From positions 151,395 through 215,394 of the forward strand of contig JAPZRK010000059.1 of NCBI GenBank assembly GCA_027531445.1: a stretch of DNA of 64,000 nucleotides. The letters are read 5' to 3'. The translations under genes were made by a program, and so were the position numbers. This document shows positions 52,816 to 60,720 of the stretch, piece after piece; positions within the stretch are counted from its first letter, which is position 1; every line of letters begins with the position of its first letter. Under the pieces are notes generated by a model. It saw nothing but the letters and a program-made list of their open reading frames with translations, made no database searches and was not told where the DNA came from. The stretch comes from Leptospira sp. (GTDB lineage Bacteria > Spirochaetota > Leptospiria > Leptospirales > Leptospiraceae).

Positions 52816-53781
52816 ATGGGAGCACCTAGCCAATCTACAGCGGACAAAAAAGCAACTCGGGATGCATATGGTGAGGCATTAGTTGAGTTAGGTGCCAAAA
52901 GAACGGACATTGTCGTTTTAGATGCAGATCTTTCGGGATCCACTAAAACGGCAGATTTCAAAAATAAATATCCTGATCGATTTTTTAATATCGGTGTCGC
53001 CGAACAAAATTTAGTCGGTCATGCGGCAGGTCTTGCTTTATCTGGTTTTACTCCGTTTGCATCTTCATTCGCTATGTTTCTTTCTGGACGGGCATGGGAA
53101 GTGGTTCGCAATAGCGTCGTATATCCCAAACTCAACGTGAAATTAGTGGCCTCTCACGGTGGGATCACTGTGGGTGAGGACGGAGCATCACACCAGTGTA
53201 TAGAAGACTTCGCCATTATGCGCGTGATTCCAGAAATGACTGTGATCTGTCCTGCAGACTTTAATGAAACAAAACAAGTCATTCATGCGATTGCAGACTA
53301 TCAAGGACCCGTATATGTGCGTGTCGGTAGACCAGCAATCCCACTCATCCAAAGGGACAACTATCAATTCAAAATTGGTAAGGCAGAATTATTATCTGAA
53401 GGGAAAGACGTTTGTATCATCGCTTGTGGCGTGATGGTTTCCGAGGCAATGATTGCTGTCGAACTATTAAAAGAGAAAGGCATTCAAGCGAGTCTTCTTA
53501 ATATGGCCACAATCAAACCATTGGACAGAGAAGCCATTCTATCCAAAGCGAAAGAATGTGGTGCCATCGTTACAGCTGAAGAGCATAATGTCATCGGAGG
53601 ACTTGGTTCAGCAGTCTCGGAATTTTTATCGGAGGAGTTTCCTGTCCCCATTATCAAAGTGGGTATGCAGGACACTTTCGGCAAGTCAGGAACTTGGAGC
53701 GGACTTTTAGATTATTTCGGAATGCGTGCGAAAGATATTGTTTTGCAAGCAGAAAAAGCGATCGCGAAAAAGAACAAATAA
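52816..53781 (+). CDS. Transketolase C-terminal subunit (split transketolase)
   Basis: A 321-residue protein equal to the pyrimidine-binding and C-terminal domains of transketolase. It has DADLSGSTKT, FFNIGVAEQNLVGHAAGLAL (with the catalytic Glu near 75), SHGGITVGEDGASHQCIEDFAIMR (about 113-136), and TAEEHNVIGGLGSAVSE in the last domain. The thiamine-diphosphate domain is missing, as in split transketolases of archaea and many bacteria, where the other subunit is normally adjacent. Here the neighbour is metK, so the N-terminal subunit must lie elsewhere. A related role in a DXS-like reaction is less likely given the length and motifs. Confidence 0.87.
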   Translation: MGAPSQSTADKKATRDAYGEALVELGAKRTDIVVLDADLSGSTKTADFKNKYPDRFFNIGVAEQNLVGHAAGLALSGFTPFASSFAMFLSGRAWEVVRNSVVYPKLNVKLVASHGGITVGEDGASHQCIEDFAIMRVIPEMTVICPADFNETKQVIHAIADYQGPVYVRVGRPAIPLIQRDNYQFKIGKAELLSEGKDVCIIACGVMVSEAMIAVELLKEKGIQASLLNMATIKPLDREAILSKAKECGAIVTAEEHNVIGGLGSAVSEFLSEEFPVPIIKVGMQDTFGKSGTWSGLLDYFGMRAKDIVLQAEKAIAKKNK

Positions 53782-53798
53782 AGTCTGGAGATGATTGG

Positions 53799-54131
53799 GT
53801 GACTGTATTTTCTAATACCACCCAAACCGGTGTAATCGAAGAAACTGATGTTGTTATCAAGCGTTCGTTTGGTGGCCCTTGGAAGGTTGTACTTTGGGAT
53901 GATGATCATCATACCTATGAATATGTGATTGAAATGTTAATGGATGTTTGTCAAATGTCTGTAGAAAAAGCCTTTAAACACGCTGTCGAAGTCGATACCT
54001 TAAAAAAAACAATAGTTTTTACAGGTGAATTAGAACATGCAGAATTTGTTCATGAACGAATTATAAGCTATGGGGCCGACCCTCGAATGACAACCTCAAA
54101 AGGTTCAATGACCGCAACATTGGAAAATTAA
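53799..54131 (+). CDS. clpS: ClpS-family adaptor, variant substrate pocket
   Basis: A 110-residue protein of the ClpS fold, which hands N-degron substrates to ClpA-type unfoldases. WKVVLWDDDHHTYEYVIEML (about 27-46) aligns with V-I-L-V-N-D-D-Y-T-P-M-E-F, and HAVEVDTLKKTIVFTG aligns with the segment that normally holds the pocket His. Relative to E. coli, the Asn34 position is Asp and the His66 position is Asp. The GTG start at 53799 has a GGAG site nine bases upstream. A longer frame beginning at 53694 would overlap the transketolase gene by 88 bases. It is not beside clpA. The stop overlaps a convergent gene by four bases. Confidence 0.78.
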   Translation: MTVFSNTTQTGVIEETDVVIKRSFGGPWKVVLWDDDHHTYEYVIEMLMDVCQMSVEKAFKHAVEVDTLKKTIVFTGELEHAEFVHERIISYGADPRMTTSKGSMTATLEN

Positions 54132-55003
54132 TCTTTCTTATCTAAAGCAAATAAACGCTCAGGTACATAGATAGATGAAACAGCTTCATTTGTATCTGAT
54201 TTTACATTGGTTATGGGATTGTAAAGATCTAACATGTGCTCACCATCAACGATAAAATGGTAATGATATTCTTGACCGGGTAGGAATTTTTTTTCTAAAG
54301 AGAATATTCCATTTCTATTTTTGATTAAAAAATCGTTTTCTGGATTCCAATCATTAAAATCTCCCACAAGACTTACTACTTCTGCGTGGGGCAGATAAAT
54401 TTGAAATCGAACAGTTCTAAAATCAAGTTCCTCTATATTTGAATCTTCCAAAACTTTCGTGTGAACTTGTCTGTTGGTGTCAATGCTCGGCAGTATAAAT
54501 CTTGAGATATAAGAACCAGATCCATCTTCTATTCGATCCTGATTTTCTGGATCGTGGGTAAGAAGACCGTTTACGCGGAATTTGTATTCGTAGACGTAGT
54601 CTTCTTTATAGTTCTCATCGATTAATGTTGGTTCTATTACTAAATAATAAATACCGTACTTATTTCTTTTCATCGGTATGCATTCCCAATGATGTAGATT
54701 TGTACAAATTTCAACGCTTTCGTCACGTAGACCGTTATAGGAAAATAATATTCCCCTTTTTAATAGTTTATTTGTCTCCAAGTATGATTCGACATCTAAG
54801 TAACGGATGTATCTTGGGCTGATATTTTTTTTCAGACTTTCTAGTTGCCAAAGGTAATAGACTTTGTCTTGATCTTCTACCTCATCCTGCATTTCGAGCT
54901 CCTGAGAAGAAAAACCACCAACCCATTCAATGGCGTCCTGACCGAGAATCCCAGCTGATAGGAAAAATATGAAAGAAAGAATATAGAAATTACGCTTTTG
55001 CAT
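54128..55003 (-). CDS. Secreted protein with two CBM48/AMPK1-type glycogen-binding domains
   Basis: A 291-residue protein with an N-terminal signal (FYILSFIFFLSAGILG). A first CBM48-like region (about 75-165) includes SYNGLRDESVEICTNLHHWECIPMKR and YEYKFRVNGLLTHDP. A second clearer CBM48 (about 195-275) has FQIYLPHAEVVSLVGDFNDWNP, YHYHFIVDGEHMLDL and KSDTNEAVSSIYV. No catalytic amylase barrel follows. Such domains bind glycogen or alpha-glucan. A periplasmic location would be odd for glycogen handling, so the ligand may be another alpha-glucan. It overlaps the clpS end by four bases. Confidence 0.72.
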   Translation of the reverse strand: MQKRNFYILSFIFFLSAGILGQDAIEWVGGFSSQELEMQDEVEDQDKVYYLWQLESLKKNISPRYIRYLDVESYLETNKLLKRGILFSYNGLRDESVEICTNLHHWECIPMKRNKYGIYYLVIEPTLIDENYKEDYVYEYKFRVNGLLTHDPENQDRIEDGSGSYISRFILPSIDTNRQVHTKVLEDSNIEELDFRTVRFQIYLPHAEVVSLVGDFNDWNPENDFLIKNRNGIFSLEKKFLPGQEYHYHFIVDGEHMLDLYNPITNVKSDTNEAVSSIYVPERLFALDKKD

Positions 55004-55117
55004 ATGAATTCAGTCGTCTTTCTAATTATTTCGGCAGATTTTCTCTTTCAGAGTGAGAGGTTTTTTCTAAGAATCGATCTGACATAATAAAAAAAAATTC
55101 TGCCAAATTCCAGGGTA

Positions 55118-55125
55118 GCCGATAT
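55118..55125 (+). promoter_or_regulatory. GCCGATAT, sigma-28-like -10 upstream of TPR protein
   Basis: GCCGATAT matches the flagellar sigma-28 -10 consensus GCCGATAA at seven of eight bases, 24 bases before the ATG at 55149. The matching TAAA -35 box is not found at the expected spacing, so this is suggestive only. Confidence 0.25.
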
Positions 55126-55148
55126 TTAAGTAGGAAACGTATCCTCTC

Positions 55149-58100
55149 ATGGCAGAGCCTAAAGATAATTTAAACCCGGAAGAAGTTCAACAAATCGAAG
55201 CTTTGCTTTCGGCACTGAACAAGAACCCACTGACCTCGGAAGAGCTCAATCCGATGGCACGTGTCTTGCGTGAGAAACTTGGATACACAGAACCTGCACC
55301 AATTACCGATGAGCAAACCGATGAAGAGACAAATGAAGATGGTGGTGATCCATTTGGCGATAATTTAGATAATTTAGACGATGATGGCTTAGCCAATGAT
55401 GATTTAGGACTTCCACCTGTTAGGAATATTGAGGCAGAAGATGATGATATTGACCTCGATGAATTATTAAACGAAGGTGGACCCACCAAACCTCCAACAG
55501 TTGATGATGATGCGACTCCGGAAGATACTGACTTTGGTATGGGGGGAGATGACCCTTTTGGCGATTTACCAGCAGAACCAATTTCGGAAGAGGAAGGGAC
55601 CGAAACTACACCACCTCCTACTTTTGATGATGATCCTTTTGCCGATCTAGGTGGCACACCAACACCAACGACAAACGACGATTCTGAGTTTGATTTTGCA
55701 CCACCAGCAGAATCGAGTGCCACTGAGGATGAAGCGGCCACCGATCCATTCGCCGATTTTGATTCTCCAAGCGCGGATGATGATGCAAGCCCAAGCGATG
55801 GGACCGATCCATTTGCTGACTTAGGCAGTGAGCCGGTGTCAGGCGGTGATGATCCATTTGCAGATTTAGGTGGCGAAACAACTTCAGGTGGTGACGATCC
55901 GTTTGCTTCTATGGATTCTGAAGAGGCATCCTCTTTGGGTGATGATCCTTTTGGAGATTTGGGCAACGAACCTGCAACAAACGAAAATTTTTCCGATGAT
56001 CCATTTGCTTCCTTAGATTCCCCTGCCAGCGAATCACCGTCAGATGCTCCTGTAGCTGACTTTGACGATTTAGGTTCAGGATTTGATGATCCCACACCTC
56101 CAATAGAACAAGAACCGGATGCCGGTGGATTTGATGATCCATTTGGTGACTTGGGTGTTGGAATGGAGCCGCCAGGTTTAGATGATGATTTGGGCGGTGG
56201 CTCGACTTCTACCTTCGATGATTTTGCTCCTTCGTTAGATGATATGCCTGTTTCTTCAATGGAAACAGCTGATGATTTTGGTAGTGGAAGTGCTGGATTC
56301 GATGATGAATTGAGTTCATTAGGTAAGGAAGATGAACCTGCGGAAGACTTAGATGCTGGATTAGAAGATGAAGATCTTGCTATCATTCAGCGTGAATTAG
56401 TCAAATATCCACCTAAACTAAGAAGAACTATAATCGATACGATTGTAAATAATCGTATTCCTGTAAAAAACCAAAAAGAAATCATAGAGTTGATCAAAGC
56501 TCAACAAAAACCGGAAGATGTAGCTAATTTCCTTGGCACATTGTTAGGTGAAAGAGTTGAGCTCTCTGATACAAGTGGCAAATTTGCTGCTGATGGTGTG
56601 CCAATCATCGCGAGTCGGGATGCATACACGAAAGAAGGAGCCATTCGTCGTAGAGAGCTAATACGAAAGACATTTCTTTCTTCCGCCGCCGCTATTCTTC
56701 TTTTTGTCAGTATGATAGGGGTGTACAAATACATTATTTTACCTCATCGAGCAGGCGCCCAATATGAAATGGGTCTTGAGAAAATAGAAGAATTTGAGAA
56801 GGCTACGGACGTCATTGAAAAGACCAAGTTACTTGCAGAGGCGGAATCTTTTTTTGCGGCTGGAGAAAGAGAAATTCCGTTCAATTTAGAATATTTAAAT
56901 AAATACTGTGATGCTTATTTATCGATTGGTCAGTATGATAAAGCATTTGAAAAATGTTTTGGAAAAGTAGAACCAGACTTTGGTATGGAACCAGCTGACA
57001 AAAATCATGTGAGATCATGGGAAAATAGAAAAGAAGTTCCGAACATCTCGTTGATTGACAAAACTACCTGGGATGACAACAAATTGGACCATTCAGGTAG
57101 AAAGGTTTTGACCGGTCAAAGTGGAATGAGTTTGGTTTCTCAGGATGGCGTTCCACGAAAGATAATCAAAGCGGGTGCTTATATTGCCTCTCGATTAAAA
57201 TACAATATACATGATGTGGATACGTATCTTGCTTTAGGTAAATTTCACTCATTTAACAGAAGAGATTTCATTGAGATTCCTCCAGGTTCGAGCCAAAAAA
57301 GATATAAAAATGATCCGCTTGCAATTGAATACTTCAAACGAGTTTTCACAGATGCAGGTGATTCTCATAACGTAGATGCAACTGCTGGAATAGCCAAAAT
57401 CTACTACAATAAAAGAGAATTTGGAACAGCCGTTAAATACTACAATGATATAATCGAATCCAAACCAAAAGATCCTATTGGACATGGGGGGATTTTATCA
57501 ACCTATATAGAAATGTGGAAGAGAGATCACAATCCTCAGTACGTCTTGAACCATCACCGGCAAGTACGGAACGCACTAGATATAGAATCGGATCTGTCTC
57601 CAGCAGTTCTTGCAAAACTAGCCGCTTTTTATATAGATCTAGATTCAGAAGATGTAAGAATAAAATATAACATCAATCCAGAAGATCAAGTCTCTGGAAT
57701 GGAAATTGATGATAATGTCGAATACCTTTTAAATATCATCTACGGAAAAGAGAAGGGTAATCGATTTGCCGAAGGATTTTATCAAAGAGCTAGATTTTAT
57801 TTTAAGAAGGAAGAGGCGGCTAGAGCGCTAAAACAACTTGAATTGGCTGCAACTTATGATTCGAGGCATTACCTTGCTGTTTTGCTAATGGCAGAATATT
57901 ACATGAAAGTTGAAAATATGACTGAGGCTCAAAATTTACTTGCGGAAGCCCAGTTAAGATACAATACCCACAAAGGTAAGTTTGGTGAAAAGCCTGAGGA
58001 TGAAACTTTAATTGAAGGTAAACCGGGAAGAATCGATTATAATCTTGGGAAAATAGCTTATTTAGAAAGTGTCGGTGTCAATAAAGTAGATAAAGTCAGA

Positions 58101-58751
58101 GATTTCCCTGGAAAGAAAATTTATCCAGAAAGAAGCCTAGGCATACTTTCCAGCGAGGAAAAAGAACGTAGACAAGGCTTGAATGCGGCAAGTGAACACT
58201 TTAAAAAAGCACTCGAGCCAGAAGGTGGAATTGAAGTTGATTCCGCATTGATGCGAGAGATCAATTTTTACCTTGGTTGGATCGATTATAATCATGCTGA
58301 GTTTGCACAGGCGTTAGATTATTGGTCAAGACTTCCGGAAGAAGATATTTTCAATAGCCCAACACTACTTCTTGGAAAAGGCAACGCATACTATTATACA
58401 AAACAATACAATGCTTCACTAGGTAATTATCTTAAGCTTAAAGATGATTATGAAGAATTGGAATTGAGCATTGGCAGGTTAGAGCCAGAAAATTCGGATC
58501 ACCAAGAAATATTCCAATCGCTTACTGCTCTCTATAATAATATAGGTGCCGTATATGAAAAGAAAGGTGATACGATCAACGCCCTAAAATACTATTGGAA
58601 AGCTATGGAAACTGCTAGAAGAATCGGTATCGTGAGTGAGATCGCAACATCTAACAAAGATCTCGTATTTGCAAGAATCCGTATCGACAGAGAACCATTG
58701 TTGGAAGATTGGCTTCCTCCAACATTAGATAAAATTAAAGATATGAAATGA
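55149..58751 (+). CDS. Large TPR membrane protein with acidic DPF-repeat domain; possible flagellar collar protein
   Basis: A 1200-residue protein. Residues about 60-405 are highly acidic and contain ten DPF-centred repeats of the DDPFADLG/DDPFGDLG type. At 408-480 lies a helical segment (IIQRELVKYPPKLRRTIIDTIV) that I have seen in spirochete FlcA/BB0326-type proteins. One membrane segment follows (about 509-531, FLSSAAAILLFVSMIGVYKY), then a C-terminal TPR array (about 540-1190) with YNNIGAVYEKKGDTINALKYYWKA as a clear example. The acidic part would be cytoplasmic and the TPRs periplasmic. Assignment as the flagellar collar protein FlcA is inference from domain order. Confidence 0.72.
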   Translation: MAEPKDNLNPEEVQQIEALLSALNKNPLTSEELNPMARVLREKLGYTEPAPITDEQTDEETNEDGGDPFGDNLDNLDDDGLANDDLGLPPVRNIEAEDDDIDLDELLNEGGPTKPPTVDDDATPEDTDFGMGGDDPFGDLPAEPISEEEGTETTPPPTFDDDPFADLGGTPTPTTNDDSEFDFAPPAESSATEDEAATDPFADFDSPSADDDASPSDGTDPFADLGSEPVSGGDDPFADLGGETTSGGDDPFASMDSEEASSLGDDPFGDLGNEPATNENFSDDPFASLDSPASESPSDAPVADFDDLGSGFDDPTPPIEQEPDAGGFDDPFGDLGVGMEPPGLDDDLGGGSTSTFDDFAPSLDDMPVSSMETADDFGSGSAGFDDELSSLGKEDEPAEDLDAGLEDEDLAIIQRELVKYPPKLRRTIIDTIVNNRIPVKNQKEIIELIKAQQKPEDVANFLGTLLGERVELSDTSGKFAADGVPIIASRDAYTKEGAIRRRELIRKTFLSSAAAILLFVSMIGVYKYIILPHRAGAQYEMGLEKIEEFEKATDVIEKTKLLAEAESFFAAGEREIPFNLEYLNKYCDAYLSIGQYDKAFEKCFGKVEPDFGMEPADKNHVRSWENRKEVPNISLIDKTTWDDNKLDHSGRKVLTGQSGMSLVSQDGVPRKIIKAGAYIASRLKYNIHDVDTYLALGKFHSFNRRDFIEIPPGSSQKRYKNDPLAIEYFKRVFTDAGDSHNVDATAGIAKIYYNKREFGTAVKYYNDIIESKPKDPIGHGGILSTYIEMWKRDHNPQYVLNHHRQVRNALDIESDLSPAVLAKLAAFYIDLDSEDVRIKYNINPEDQVSGMEIDDNVEYLLNIIYGKEKGNRFAEGFYQRARFYFKKEEAARALKQLELAATYDSRHYLAVLLMAEYYMKVENMTEAQNLLAEAQLRYNTHKGKFGEKPEDETLIEGKPGRIDYNLGKIAYLESVGVNKVDKVRDFPGKKIYPERSLGILSSEEKERRQGLNAASEHFKKALEPEGGIEVDSALMREINFYLGWIDYNHAEFAQALDYWSRLPEEDIFNSPTLLLGKGNAYYYTKQYNASLGNYLKLKDDYEELELSIGRLEPENSDHQEIFQSLTALYNNIGAVYEKKGDTINALKYYWKAMETARRIGIVSEIATSNKDLVFARIRIDREPLLEDWLPPTLDKIKDMK

Positions 58752-58755
58752 TTCG

Positions 58756-59571
58756 TTAAGCTTTGTTTTTGAATCTTTCGATCAGACCTAAAATCAAAAA
58801 ATAAACAGTTTCCCACATCCTACGAATCCTGTACGGTCTTGCAATGATTCGCCAAAGCCAAGATAGACCTCTTGTCTTAAAGTATTCTGGCGCTTTTTTA
58901 TCTGCTCCAGAAAGCATATCCAATGCGCCACCGACTCCAACCACAAGTGCCTTTCCAAAGAATCCTGTGTTGTTTTCAATCCAAACTTCTTGTTCAGGAA
59001 AATCCATAGCGAGGAAGATGATGTCTGGTTCTGTCTTTCGAATGGCTTCTTTGACCCGCATTTCTCGTTGGCGATCCAAGTGACCCGCCTGCCTGCCCAC
59101 AATTCGCACCCGTGGAAAATGTCGTGTTAGATTAAAGAAAACTCGTTCGATGATTTCGTCTTTTGAGCCAAATATGAATATGGTGAATTCTTTCAATTCG
59201 GCAAGTCGAATCAAATCCATCATCACAGCGACAGGGGTAACTCGCTCTTTCAATCGGCCAGAGGTCATCCAATTGATTCCAGCGCCCTCAACTAAGATGG
59301 TACCCGCCTTTTCAGTGATGCGATGTAAGGACTTACCCGGACGCATGCGCATCAATTTGATCGGGTCTAGAAATAAAACGTAATGGATGCCTGCTTTTTT
59401 TTCCAAGATTCGGTACATCTTGGCAATAGCTTCGTCATTGGTGACATTATCTATATTTATGCCTAGAACCTTGATCGTCTCTAATTTCGAAACGTCAATA
59501 TTCTGGTACTCAAGAAGAATGTCTCTTTCTTCCTTGGAGGAGTTGTGAACAATTTCACTTGGTTGCTTCAT
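58756..59571 (-). CDS. WecG/TagA/CpsF-family glycosyltransferase, variant motifs
   Basis: A 271-residue protein of the GT26 family, whose members transfer ManNAc-type sugars to lipid-linked intermediates. IKVLGINIDNVTNDEAIAKM opens the domain. FIFGSKDEIIERV (about 133-145), FLAMDFPEQEVWIENN (about 182-197) and VVGVGGALDMLSG (about 208-220) are conserved. The usual T-x-N-P and D-G-x-G-V catalytic region reads LFLDPIK and VEGAGINW, so the canonical Thr, Asn and Asp are changed. A basic, aromatic C-terminus probably binds the membrane. It is convergent with the TPR protein gene (four-base gap). Confidence 0.82.
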   Translation of the reverse strand: MKQPSEIVHNSSKEERDILLEYQNIDVSKLETIKVLGINIDNVTNDEAIAKMYRILEKKAGIHYVLFLDPIKLMRMRPGKSLHRITEKAGTILVEGAGINWMTSGRLKERVTPVAVMMDLIRLAELKEFTIFIFGSKDEIIERVFFNLTRHFPRVRIVGRQAGHLDRQREMRVKEAIRKTEPDIIFLAMDFPEQEVWIENNTGFFGKALVVGVGGALDMLSGADKKAPEYFKTRGLSWLWRIIARPYRIRRMWETVYFLILGLIERFKNKA

Positions 59572-59697
59572 CGGAGGTTTTGGTTCCTAAGTCTACCCAA
59601 TCAAAAGTGTTGTGTCGTATGGGTTTCGTGTCGCCTCTAAATTTTTGCGTCAGGTTATTTTTTCACTTGGATTTTTTAAGGTGAGACAAAGAATCAA

Positions 59698-60717
59698 GTG
59701 GCAATGCTTTTAAAATATTTAAAGTTTTTTCTATTTTTTTTAATACCATTCAATTTTAGTTATGCGGAAAAAGTTAATATTTTCGGCAGTATAAAAAATG
59801 GGACCACGGCGGGCATCGGTAAAGCAGATTCGATCAAACTTTTGGCTCTCCAAAGTGCAATGCTTCCACTTGCTGAAATTGGACCACAAACTGGAACATT
59901 TCGTTTTCCAGCGATTGATGCACCAGATGGAGCTCCCATTTTAATGCAAGTAGTTTACAAAGGCGTAAACTACAACAAAATGATTCCACCTGTGGATAGG
60001 TTTCGAACTATTTCTCAAGAGATCACAGTGTTTGAAGTCACTAATTCTTGGGAAAATGTAAGCGTTAAAAGCTTAATGCAGGTTATTCGAGAAAAGAGTG
60101 GATTGCGTATCTTTAAATTATTTCTGATTGATAATCAAAGTAAACCAGCCCAGTCGTTTTTTTCAGCTGACAAACCTATCGAATACTTTATTCCAAAGGA
60201 TGCTAAGGATATATTCGCGCAAATACAACAGCCCGGTTCCAAAATGGCTATACCATTACAAACTCCAGAAGGAAAAAATGGAGGCAAGATATTGGATCGT
60301 GCTGTTTTACCTGGGATATCAGAATTACAGGTTTCCTATCTGTTACCCAAGGGTACTGATACCTTTGAAGAACGTTTGTTAATAGAAGGTGAGTCAGGCT
60401 CATTTCCAGTTTTCGTAAAGCCGGCAGATATGACCTTGGAAGTATTAGGTGGTGGTTCGGCGACAAAACTAGAAAAAGATATTCCGTCTGGACTCAGTGC
60501 TTACGCGATTTCATCAAATTTGAATCCGAAAGTGATTCAAATCAATTTTGTTGGTGGCACTCCAATTCCTACAGCATTAAAAGGGAATCCAGAAATTGTT
60601 AATGGTACAATTTTGACTACCTGGGACACTTCGACATTCGCCGTTATTGGTTTTTTGGCACTTTTATTCTCACTTTCCTTTGTCTTTGTTTATAAAAAAT
60701 CTCCTTCCAAGGTATAA
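59698..60717 (+). CDS. Envelope protein with signal peptide and C-terminal membrane anchor
   Basis: A 339-residue protein. A signal peptide ends near FSYAEK (about 24), the middle is beta-rich with an FGSIKNGTTAGIGKADSIKL start resembling carboxypeptidase-regulatory-like domains, and a C-terminal membrane segment (about 310-330, FAVIGFLALLFSLSFVFVY) is followed by a short basic tail. No catalytic motif is seen. GTG 59698 is preferred over ATG 59704 because an AAGGTGAG site lies at 59678-59685. The MFS gene begins three bases after the stop and mtnC overlaps that in turn, so the three form an operon. Confidence 0.65.
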   Translation: MAMLLKYLKFFLFFLIPFNFSYAEKVNIFGSIKNGTTAGIGKADSIKLLALQSAMLPLAEIGPQTGTFRFPAIDAPDGAPILMQVVYKGVNYNKMIPPVDRFRTISQEITVFEVTNSWENVSVKSLMQVIREKSGLRIFKLFLIDNQSKPAQSFFSADKPIEYFIPKDAKDIFAQIQQPGSKMAIPLQTPEGKNGGKILDRAVLPGISELQVSYLLPKGTDTFEERLLIEGESGSFPVFVKPADMTLEVLGGGSATKLEKDIPSGLSAYAISSNLNPKVIQINFVGGTPIPTALKGNPEIVNGTILTTWDTSTFAVIGFLALLFSLSFVFVYKKSPSKV

Positions 60718-60720
60718 AAA

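Noticed and set aside
53694..53798. Longer start for the ClpS gene
   Set aside because: It would overlap the transketolase gene by 88 bases; the extra residues are unlike ClpS, and GTG 53799 has a good ribosome site.
55187..56386. Long minus-strand open frame (399 residues) rich in Ser, Pro and Gly
   Set aside because: It is the antisense of the acidic DPF-repeat part of the TPR protein; its composition simply mirrors GAT/GAC codon repeats, and it has no ribosome site or fold.
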